Assembly (NCBI GenBank): GCA_964454295.1
Contig: CAYVTV010000077.1
Location: forward strand, 1-16,319
From: CAYVTV01 sp964454295
GTDB lineage: Bacteria; Bacteroidota; Bacteroidia; Bacteroidales; GCA-2748055
Length of the DNA: 16,319 bases
Direction: 5' to 3'
The first letter of the stretch is position 1; each line of letters opens with the position of its first letter. The translations under genes and the position numbers were made by a program. Shown here one piece after another: positions 7,591-14,599 of the stretch. The notes under the pieces are model-generated. The model was not told the origin of the DNA, did no database searches, and was given only the letters and a program-made list of their open reading frames with translations.

Positions 7591-7608
7591 ACACCCCGCC
7601 GTATGCCT

Positions 7609-8187
7609 TTAACCACTCCCTCCACCTTCCGGCAGATAATCCTTCAACCTCCTCCTCATCACACTTAAGGCTTTTGTGATATGATATTCCACCGCTTTTT
7701 CCGTTAGTTTAAGTTTTTTCGCTATTTCAGAGTTTTTCAGATGAGAATGACGGCTTAATAAATAAATTTCTTTTGTTTTTTGGTTCATTTCTGATAATGC
7801 AAGGGATATAAGACTCTCAATTTCATTCTCAAACAGCTTTTGTAAACCGCTTTCGAAGAAAAGACGATTCATAATTGCAGCTTCATCAAGTCGTGCCTGA
7901 CATATAATATCATGTTTATTTTTTACAGCCTGATGTCGAAGATATTGTATGCAGCTATTATGAACACTTCTATATAAATAGGCTTTCAAAGAGGTGTTAA
8001 TTCTAAGAGATTTCCTTGTATCCCATATCCGGAAAAAAACATCCTGTACAATATCTTCTGCCTGCTTTAAGTCCCTCGTATAAAAATTAGCGTATTCCTG
8101 CAAAACAAAAAAATACTTTCGGAATAGCTGCTCAAAAGCTTTCTCGTCATTTTTTTTTAGTTTCTGTAAGAGTATCTTGTCTTCCAA
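7609..8187 (-). CDS. ECF RNA polymerase sigma factor, Bacteroidota FecI-like
   Basis: This 192-residue sigma factor directs RNA polymerase to the PUL promoters when FecR releases it. Region 2 (about 19-86) shows AFEQLFRKYF and the core-binding AEDIVQDVFFRIWDTR at 43-58. Region 4 (about 128-186) carries the helix-turn-helix LKNSEIAKKLKLTEKAVEYHITKAL cut around residues 149-173. Start: TTG at 8185-8187 gives MEDKILLQKLKKNDEKAF, matching the usual start of the family (DKxLLxxLKxGDExAF). No in-frame ATG lies between it and the upstream TGA four codons away. A consensus promoter lies just upstream. The partner fecR should follow directly but is displaced by the repeat-bounded cassette. The last residues EGGGSG run up to the right repeat array. 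Confidence 0.94.
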   Translation of the reverse strand: MEDKILLQKLKKNDEKAFEQLFRKYFFVLQEYANFYTRDLKQAEDIVQDVFFRIWDTRKSLRINTSLKAYLYRSVHNSCIQYLRHQAVKNKHDIICQARLDEAAIMNRLFFESGLQKLFENEIESLISLALSEMNQKTKEIYLLSRHSHLKNSEIAKKLKLTEKAVEYHITKALSVMRRRLKDYLPEGGGSG

Positions 8188-8212
8188 GTAGAGGTAATGT
8201 CAGATGATTAAG

Positions 8213-8243
8213 CAAATATATAGTTTTATTGTCGTCCTGCAAA
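8213..8243 (-). promoter_or_regulatory. Consensus housekeeping promoter of the sigma gene
   Basis: On the minus strand, TTTG (8243-8240), a 19-base spacer and TATATTTG (8220-8213) match the Bacteroidota promoter consensus TTTG-N19-TAnnTTTG exactly. The expected start is near 8206, giving a leader of about 20 bases before the TTG start at 8187. The rest of the divergent spacer (8188-8467) shows no other clear element. In particular, no good plus-strand promoter for the gene at 8468 was found. Confidence 0.7.
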
Positions 8244-8467
8244 ATACAACATTAATAAGGCGTGGAGAAAAAGCATATATTATTGAACTGGTCTGCTGTT
8301 CTCTTGACTAAATAAAGCTTCAGCAGCTATGTCGAGTATTTTTAATGAGAAAGCTGCAAACACAAGACCATAATTGCAGGATTAATAGTAACTTTATAAA
8401 TCTAAACAGCTTTATTATTGATTGTTTTAAATGATGAGTTCATTTCGAAAACTAAAAACTGTATTTG

Positions 8468-10111
8468 ATGAAAAAATTTACATTTCTACTCACAGCTTTC
8501 TTTATCTGCATTTCAACTTACACCCAGGTCTTATCTCCAGGTGAAAGAACACTCCTGGAAAATATGAACAAGGAATATTCACTGGATAATTCAAAAGTGT
8601 CTTTTCAATTTGCATGGTTATTATACCGGAGCGGGGATGAATCTGCTTATCCAAAAGCCGATACCGTCCTGAACCGTCATATCAGCCTGCAGGATGATGA
8701 ATATGAATCTTTTACCTATGGTCACTGGGGGTGGCGGGAAGTAAACGGGGAAAGATTCGTAGACTGGAACAGTGCATTATTTCAATCGAATATTTTATAC
8801 CGCAAGCTATGGGTATGTCAGAACAAAATGTCATCAGAAACCAGGGAAAATTTCCTGAAATGCTGCCACCGGGTTCTTGAAGCTGCAAAACGCCGCTGGG
8901 ATTATGAAGTATTTGATATTTACAGGGATTATGTTGCATACAGTAATATTTTTGCCATGTATATCCAGACTTTTGTTCTCGCAGGTGAAAGATTTGATGA
9001 TCCAAGACTCAAAAAACTTGCTCATGGTCAATGGACACGCTGGTATAATCATATTTCTTTCTTCGGGATTGATGAATTTGCGTCACCAGGTTATAACCAC
9101 GTTGTTTTAAGGGCATTAGCAGATATTCATGACTTTACCGGCAATGAAAGGATTAAGAAAGAAGCGAAGGAAGTTATGGACCATATTTATATACTGCAAT
9201 CAGTGATTACACATCCGCTGCTTAAACTTCCTGTATCAGGCATCAGCCGTGATTACAGGAACCTCATTGTTCCCGGAGATGCACGTTCAGCGGTACTTAT
9301 ACCGGAAAGCCTGCCCGAAGGATATTCCCCTCCTCAAAAAGCCATCGAAATATATAATGATCGCAAATACCCTTTTGAAGTAATTGGAAAAGCATCTGCT
9401 ATGCCCTTCATATTTAAATCCTTCCAATTGGAGAATGCTGCCATGGGAAGCATGACAGGCGGAGCCTGTTTTCAACAACAGATCCATTGTATTGCGGCTG
9501 TTGGGAAAAACGAAAACGAAAGAGCTGTAGCTTTTCTCCAGGGTTCCTATACTCCTGTCAACGGGTACACCGACCAGAAGGGAACCTCCACTCTCTGTGT
9601 ATATAATCGCCTGCCTGCATACTGGCATCTTACACAAATGTTGGGGAGAATAAATATGTCAGAGTACAGGAAAACCTTTGGGGACTTTGGCGTGGGGATC
9701 ACAGCAGACTGGAAGGTAAAGGCAAGAACACCCGGGCATATAATACTGGAAGCCTATGGTTATGAACTTCATATCTTTCCTTTTAAACTTGAGGATGAAA
9801 AACTTGTTCCCTGTGAACTAACTTTAAAACACAGGACAACAACCAGTCCCCGCTATCATCCCAGACCACGTGTTTTTGACGAATATGTTTTCCCCGAAGA
9901 ACATGAATGGTTTGGTGCTTATCTCTCACTTGTAAAAGCAGATACCAAAGTGAAAAATCCGGGGATCAGCTATTCGTTAATTAATGGAGTAAACACTTTC
10001 AGAACAAAAGCAGGGCATCAGGTAAAGCTTTTCATTGCAGAAAAAGGGGATACAAGGCAAATCTATAATGTGGATCCGGCGTTTATTCCGTTGCTGAAAT
10101 TTACAGATTAA
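8468..10111 (+). CDS. Secreted protein of unknown family, probable helical-barrel carbohydrate-active enzyme
   Basis: The protein has 547 residues if started at ATG 8468; a TTG directly before it (8465) is the less likely start. A signal peptide (MKKFTFLLTAFFICISTYTQ) indicates export. The first 330 residues are rich in Trp, Tyr and paired helices, in the style of alpha/alpha-toroid lyases and hydrolases. Notable clusters are GHWGWREV (85-92), DYVAYSNIF (154-162) and DEFASPGYN (202-210). The E-F-x-S-P-x-Y cluster recalls a motif I associate with uncharacterised heparinase-like or alginate-lyase-like proteins. The last 220 residues look beta-rich (ILEAYGYELHIFPFKL), like the beta-sandwich after a toroid. 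It is divergent from the sigma gene and convergent with the isomerase gene (30 bases, no terminator seen). I cannot assign a family; a polysaccharide lyase or hydrolase is an inference from fold impression and PUL context. Confidence 0.8.
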   Translation: MKKFTFLLTAFFICISTYTQVLSPGERTLLENMNKEYSLDNSKVSFQFAWLLYRSGDESAYPKADTVLNRHISLQDDEYESFTYGHWGWREVNGERFVDWNSALFQSNILYRKLWVCQNKMSSETRENFLKCCHRVLEAAKRRWDYEVFDIYRDYVAYSNIFAMYIQTFVLAGERFDDPRLKKLAHGQWTRWYNHISFFGIDEFASPGYNHVVLRALADIHDFTGNERIKKEAKEVMDHIYILQSVITHPLLKLPVSGISRDYRNLIVPGDARSAVLIPESLPEGYSPPQKAIEIYNDRKYPFEVIGKASAMPFIFKSFQLENAAMGSMTGGACFQQQIHCIAAVGKNENERAVAFLQGSYTPVNGYTDQKGTSTLCVYNRLPAYWHLTQMLGRINMSEYRKTFGDFGVGITADWKVKARTPGHIILEAYGYELHIFPFKLEDEKLVPCELTLKHRTTTSPRYHPRPRVFDEYVFPEEHEWFGAYLSLVKADTKVKNPGISYSLINGVNTFRTKAGHQVKLFIAEKGDTRQIYNVDPAFIPLLKFTD

Positions 10112-10141
10112 TACCGGGAAGTTATGCAACAATTCAAGTGT

Positions 10142-11089
10142 TTATAATCTTTTCTCAATCTCCATGAACGTTTTCATCCCCTCTTCGGCGATGAATTTAC
10201 CCCCCGGTGTGAAATCAAAAACTTCCAGTGATATCCACTTTTGATAATTCAAATCACGGAGGGTTTCAAACACGGGGATATATCCGGCAGGAATGGCATC
10301 TGACATTACCAGCGTCCCATCCATGTTCTGAATATGAACATGGTGAATGTGCTCAAAATATTTACGGATAATTTCATGCGGGGGTAAGGTTTCGTCCACA
10401 GTATGATGGATATCAAACATAGTGGCAATGGCAGGATGATTTATTTTATTAACCATATTTACAGCTTCTCCCAGTGTATTAACAACATCTGTTTCGGCCT
10501 TCATTAAGGGTTCGATCAGTATTTTTACATTCCTGTCTTTTGCCTGGTCTGCCACCTGTGCCAGTCCGTCAGAAAAATAATCAATTGCATCCTCAACGGT
10601 AAGGCCCGGGCTTGTAGCCCTCTGTTTCGGGGAACCGAATATCATCACCTCACCGCCAAGGTCACCGCAAAAGTCAATTAACTTTCTGAGGTAACCGACA
10701 GATTGATTACGGATGTTCTCGTCGGGTGTGGTGAAATGCAACCCAGCCGGAGGCGGGACAAACAGCCAGTGCAATCCGGCACAGCTAATACCGGCATTTT
10801 TCATATCCTGCACCATCTGCTGCCGTTGTGGTGTCGTGATCTCCTGTACTCCTTCCTTAACCAGTGTGAACGGGGCAATCTCAACTCCATCGTATCCGGC
10901 ATTTCCTATAATATCACATTGTTCAGGCCAGCTGTATTCCCTTACGATCTCACTGCATAAAGCATACTTAAAGATCCTTTCACCGGATTTTTCTTTACCG
11001 GCACATGCAAAGGGTAATCCGGAAATGCTCATGGTACCCAAAGCAGCTGCCGATGTTCGTATAAAAGTGCGTCGGTTGTAATTTTTCAT
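10142..11089 (-). CDS. Exported TIM-barrel sugar isomerase/epimerase-like protein
   Basis: The protein has 315 residues. The N-terminus NRRTFIRTSAAALG (twin Arg at 6-7) is a Tat export signal, followed by Cys29 in a poor lipobox context, so export is folded and cofactor-loaded. The rest is a xylose-isomerase-like TIM barrel (AP-endonuclease-2 superfamily). Four predicted metal ligands are present: Glu193 (ILIEP), Asp226 (MFDIHH), His252 (HVHIQ) and Glu289 (SLEVFDF). The first three spacings (33 and 26) match the E-D-H-E set of D-tagatose 3-epimerase, and the last differs by two residues. Likely a metal-dependent ketose epimerase or isomerase, or a 3-keto-sugar lyase of the same fold, acting in the periplasm. 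It lies downstream of the GH2 gene, 340 bases away, with a palindromic repeat between. Substrate unknown. Confidence 0.88.
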   Translation of the reverse strand: MKNYNRRTFIRTSAAALGTMSISGLPFACAGKEKSGERIFKYALCSEIVREYSWPEQCDIIGNAGYDGVEIAPFTLVKEGVQEITTPQRQQMVQDMKNAGISCAGLHWLFVPPPAGLHFTTPDENIRNQSVGYLRKLIDFCGDLGGEVMIFGSPKQRATSPGLTVEDAIDYFSDGLAQVADQAKDRNVKILIEPLMKAETDVVNTLGEAVNMVNKINHPAIATMFDIHHTVDETLPPHEIIRKYFEHIHHVHIQNMDGTLVMSDAIPAGYIPVFETLRDLNYQKWISLEVFDFTPGGKFIAEEGMKTFMEIEKRL

Positions 11090-11171
11090 ATATACTGATT
11101 TTAAGATTTATTCTCATTTATGCCTGATCAAATGGCAATAGAAAACTGATAAATATACAAAAAATTGTGTA

Positions 11172-11273
11172 TCATTTCCAGTTGACCGGTAGAATTACAA
11201 CCTTAACGTCAACATACATCTGATCATTATTTACATCTTCAGAAGTTTTATTATAAGTCTTTTGTGTCCCATT
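11172..11273 (-). pseudogene. Possible 3' relic of a lost gene
   Basis: A 33-codon minus-strand frame between TAA (11274-11276) and TGA (11172-11174) has no start codon at its head. It reads like a natural protein tail, ending DQMYVDVKVVILPVNWK with an alternating beta-strand pattern. It lies directly beside the palindromic element at 11291-11393, as if a gene had been cut off there. Family not recognised. The frame is short and could be chance; the remaining bases of this 340-base spacer hold only the repeat. Confidence 0.25.
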
Positions 11274-11290
11274 TTAATTAAGCCTCACAT

Positions 11291-11393
11291 CCTTCGTGTT
11301 CCTTAGTGACATCCTTTGCGTCCTTCGTGGTTAAACGCGTAATGAGGTTAACCACGAAGGACACAAAGGGTTTCACGAAGGTACACAAAGGGG
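11291..11393. repeat. Palindromic CCTTCGTG element, copy 1
   Basis: Two imperfect arms built of CCTTYGTGT-like units face each other around a 13-base loop (11335-11347). The perfect core is CCTTCGTGGTTAA (11322-11334) against TTAACCACGAAGG (11348-11360), and pairing continues outward with mismatches to a stem of over 40 bases. It lies just after the GH2 stop codon. A second copy with a similar loop is at 14480-14582. It would form a long hairpin in the operon mRNA. It has no T run, so it is not a classic terminator. This repeat family often lies between genes in diverse bacteria. Confidence 0.85.
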
Positions 11394-11429
11394 AAAATAA
11401 CAGATCGATCTGGTTAAGGTATTACTGTA

Positions 11430-14400
11430 CTAATTTGAATAATCATAAGTGTAATAATACGGCATAAATGGTTCTTTATCCGGATCAGGGTATGGTATCA
11501 ACTCGCTCAGTTTCTCCGGCCAGTTATTATGCATTAATGGAATTACTTGAAAACTACCCGAAAATTCACCCACATTCCCCGCTTCAACGAGATACAGAGG
11601 TATAGTCTTTTTATTGCTCAGGCCGGTCAGGAGCGCATTATGACTCAGGATAATCCTGTTATCCTGTACTTCAAATGAAATATCGGATCTGTCTCCCAAT
11701 ACAGCAATACCATTCCCCTCACTATCGGTAATGACTGCCAGTTCAACATTTCTCCGGTTGCCATTGAAGTTGATATCGCCTTTTTTCAGATAATGAAAAC
11801 CGAAATTGTTTAACCTATATTTATCCGGATACCCGTGATACGGGCCGTCCCCTACCCACTGAACATCTGTGAGGTTCGATGGAAGCACAAATGAAACCCC
11901 TGCTTCAAGAAATACTCCGGTGACATTTACAGGTTGAATATCGTATGACACTGTTAACATTCCTCTCTCATCAATCTCATATTTAATCATGCCTTCCAGC
12001 TTTTGACCCGGGAACTTCTTCCCTCTTTCAAAAACACCCCTGGCAGAAAATTCATAACTCCTTTCTGATCTGACCTCATTCCTCTCTCTTACAGCAGAGG
12101 GTTCAAGGATAAAAGGCATCCAGAAATAATCGTTGGTTTCTGCAAAATACCTGTCCCTTACACTGATATCCACAATATTAACTGTTCTGCCTGTTCTGAC
12201 ATATAATCCACTGTTAATCAACTCCTGGTTTTTATTCATAAGACTTATAGAGAGGTTGTCCTTATCCACGGTATAATTCAGGTTTCCCTGATGTATCATG
12301 GTTTTTGCTCCTTTTGTATTGTAAGACAGAATTGAAGGTTTTAAATCATCCCTTATCTTATCACTGACTCCGGCGAATCCCCGATCATTTGTCAACCTCA
12401 GCACATGTTCATAAACGGGGATATTATCCTTATCGTAGAATTCCAGGGAGAGGAGGTAAACATCATTCTCGGGATTCTCAGGGATTGTTAGCGGGAGACT
12501 TATATTTACCGTATCGTGCGGAGCACAATGAACAACCAGTTCGCCATCCTGAATTAACTGACTGTTTTTATACATTGAGTATTTCCCGGTGAGCATATTC
12601 AGGTCAATAAAATCATATTGATTAAACACATTGAAAGTCAAATTATTTTTTCCTGAAAAAACCGGTAATTCCGTTTCAATGATCTGAACGGGGGAAAAAA
12701 CTTTGCGTATCTGCCAGTAGTCAACCTGTGGAACGCGATCGGCATATACAATTCCGTCGCAACCCTCAATTTTATTGGTATCATAATACCTGATTGAATC
12801 TTTCCACATATATACCGTTGGTTCATTAATATCGACCGGCTTATCAGCTTTCCTTAGTATACCCTGATCCTGGAATACCCATACAGCACCACCGGCAGAC
12901 CTTTCATTGCGGAACATTTCATTCCAGATATCTTCCAGGTGTCCGAATGATAATCCCTGGGCATGGGCAAATTCGGTAAGGATAACTGGTTTTTCAGTGT
13001 CCTGCAGGAAGCTTCTCATCCAGGGAGCTGATCTGTAATGTGGTGTGTACAGGTCGAAAAAGTCAGGAAACGATTCGTACGCCTCATCAAAATAATGCCC
13101 CATCTGGGGATAACAGATCGGCCGGGTAGTGTCAGCCTGCTGTACATATCGGCCGACCATGCCTGTAACCGGGGTGTAAACATTTTCATTGCCAATACTC
13201 CAGATAATTATGCAAGGGTGGTTCCTGTCCCTGAGCAAGGTTGCCCTGGCCCTGTCCATCATGGGTTTCAGGCTGGATGAATCCCTTACATCACCTGAGC
13301 AGATCGGCACTTCACACAGGACATAGAATCCCATACTGTCACACATTTCCAGCAAACGCCTGTCGGGAGGATAATGGGATGTCCTGATAAAATTGATATT
13401 GGCTCTTTTAATCAGTGACAGATCCTTATATATTAAATCTTCAGTAAATGTTTTACCATACTCAGGGTTTGTATCATGGTGGTTAATCCCACGAAGCTTA
13501 ACCGGTTGTCCGTTTAACTTCAGGACAATATTTTCAATGCTCACTTCACGTATCCCAACCACCTGGCTCTTAGTCTGAATAACTTCATCATTCTTAACCA
13601 GCATAAGTTTCAGGGAATAGAGGACAGGTGTTTCGGCTGTCCATAACTCCGGGTTCCTGACATTAAATGATATATTTTCTTTCTTCAGATTATGAATGTT
13701 GACGGCCTTCTTTCCAATATTTTTCCCATCGGGGGAATACAAAACAGCCTGTAATGAAACATCCTCCTGTATTTCGGTTTCAGGGAAAGCCATTTCAACA
13801 CTGACTTTTACCAGTGCCTTCTTTTTCCCCTTCAGGAATGTCTGCACAGTATAATCGCTGATATGAATGTCCGGAACCGATATCAGTTCCACATTCCTGT
13901 AAATACCCGATAAAGACCATCCGTCGTATATGTCATATCCGAATGTCGGAGGGCGGGTTATTACTTTCACTGCCAGGATATTTTCTTCCCCCGGAATTAC
14001 CAGATCAGTGATATTAAAATCCTGTGCATTGAAAGAACTTGACCAACTGCCGGCATAATTCCCGTTTACATAAACATCATACGCATAAAGCACACCTTCA
14101 AACCTTATGATAACCTGACCTTCATTCCACTCATCCGGCAATGTAAATGTTGTCCGGTAGAGGCCGGTACTTTCCTTTGGGGCAGGGTAACTTGGCTCTG
14201 CAAACCCCTGAAGATCCCAGTGACCGGGGACGATGATATTTTCCCAGCCGGAAATATCAAAACCGGCTCGATAAAAAAGTGAATCCTCCCCAATATCGGA
14301 TCCGGGAAAATACTTAAAACTCCATATACCATTCAGGCTTAGAACAGGATCAGGGGAGGATACGACTTTTATGTCGTCCCGGCAGGATGAGAATAAAAGA

Positions 14401-14444
14401 AAAAACATTGTTACAAACAGGAGGGTGAATTTTACTGGTCTCAT
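11430..14444 (-). CDS. Glycoside hydrolase family 2 lipoprotein (beta-galactosidase type)
   Basis: This 1004-residue retaining glycosidase is probably anchored by a lipobox Cys21 (LLFSSC). Domains: jelly-roll sugar-binding domain about 33-190 (SLNGIWSFKY, VPGHWDLQGF, DGWSLSGIYRNVEL); immunoglobulin-like domain about 192-300; TIM barrel about 303-580. The barrel contains RGINHHDTNPEYG, NFIRTSHYPP, the acid/base Glu420 in IIIWSIGNEN and the nucleophile Glu491 in VILTEFAHAQG. A long C-terminal beta region (about 590-1004) resembles the DUF4981-like and small-chain domains of LacZ-type enzymes. Specificity within GH2 (galactoside, glucuronide or other) cannot be read reliably. Copies of the same palindromic element flank it on both sides. 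It is probably co-transcribed with the gene at 14600-16228, which ends 155 bases upstream. Confidence 0.95.
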   Translation of the reverse strand: MRPVKFTLLFVTMFFLLFSSCRDDIKVVSSPDPVLSLNGIWSFKYFPGSDIGEDSLFYRAGFDISGWENIIVPGHWDLQGFAEPSYPAPKESTGLYRTTFTLPDEWNEGQVIIRFEGVLYAYDVYVNGNYAGSWSSSFNAQDFNITDLVIPGEENILAVKVITRPPTFGYDIYDGWSLSGIYRNVELISVPDIHISDYTVQTFLKGKKKALVKVSVEMAFPETEIQEDVSLQAVLYSPDGKNIGKKAVNIHNLKKENISFNVRNPELWTAETPVLYSLKLMLVKNDEVIQTKSQVVGIREVSIENIVLKLNGQPVKLRGINHHDTNPEYGKTFTEDLIYKDLSLIKRANINFIRTSHYPPDRRLLEMCDSMGFYVLCEVPICSGDVRDSSSLKPMMDRARATLLRDRNHPCIIIWSIGNENVYTPVTGMVGRYVQQADTTRPICYPQMGHYFDEAYESFPDFFDLYTPHYRSAPWMRSFLQDTEKPVILTEFAHAQGLSFGHLEDIWNEMFRNERSAGGAVWVFQDQGILRKADKPVDINEPTVYMWKDSIRYYDTNKIEGCDGIVYADRVPQVDYWQIRKVFSPVQIIETELPVFSGKNNLTFNVFNQYDFIDLNMLTGKYSMYKNSQLIQDGELVVHCAPHDTVNISLPLTIPENPENDVYLLSLEFYDKDNIPVYEHVLRLTNDRGFAGVSDKIRDDLKPSILSYNTKGAKTMIHQGNLNYTVDKDNLSISLMNKNQELINSGLYVRTGRTVNIVDISVRDRYFAETNDYFWMPFILEPSAVRERNEVRSERSYEFSARGVFERGKKFPGQKLEGMIKYEIDERGMLTVSYDIQPVNVTGVFLEAGVSFVLPSNLTDVQWVGDGPYHGYPDKYRLNNFGFHYLKKGDINFNGNRRNVELAVITDSEGNGIAVLGDRSDISFEVQDNRIILSHNALLTGLSNKKTIPLYLVEAGNVGEFSGSFQVIPLMHNNWPEKLSELIPYPDPDKEPFMPYYYTYDYSN

Positions 14445-14479
14445 TCAGATATAATTTAAAATATTTACAAAATAAAATT

Positions 14480-14582
14480 CCTTCGTGTCCCTTCGTGATA
14501 CCCTTCGTGTCCTTTGTGGTTAAATACGTTATGAGGTTAACCACGAAGGACACGAAGGATATCACAAAGGAACACGAAGAGG
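14480..14582. repeat. Palindromic CCTTCGTG element, copy 2
   Basis: The left arm (14480-14523) and right arm (14537-14582) pair over 44 bases with about four mismatches around a 13-base loop (14524-14536). The arms consist of repeated CCTTCGTG-type units ending in GTGGTTAA. The loop ends in ATGAGG, as in copy 1. It fills the 155-base spacer between the 14600 gene and GH2, so in mRNA it would be a very stable intercistronic hairpin. Such hairpins can affect RNA decay or readthrough; that role is inferred. Confidence 0.88.
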
Positions 14583-14599
14583 AAATAATTATATTGAGA

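Noticed and set aside
6960..7600. Target-site duplication flanking the repeat-bounded cassette
   Set aside because: The outer flanks (GTAATATGTAAG on the left, ACACCCCG on the right) share no direct repeat.
8388..8400. TAACTTTA as a -7 box for the gene at 8468
   Set aside because: It misses the final G of TAnnTTTG and has no TTG at the right spacing; the nearest TTG is only about 12 bases away.
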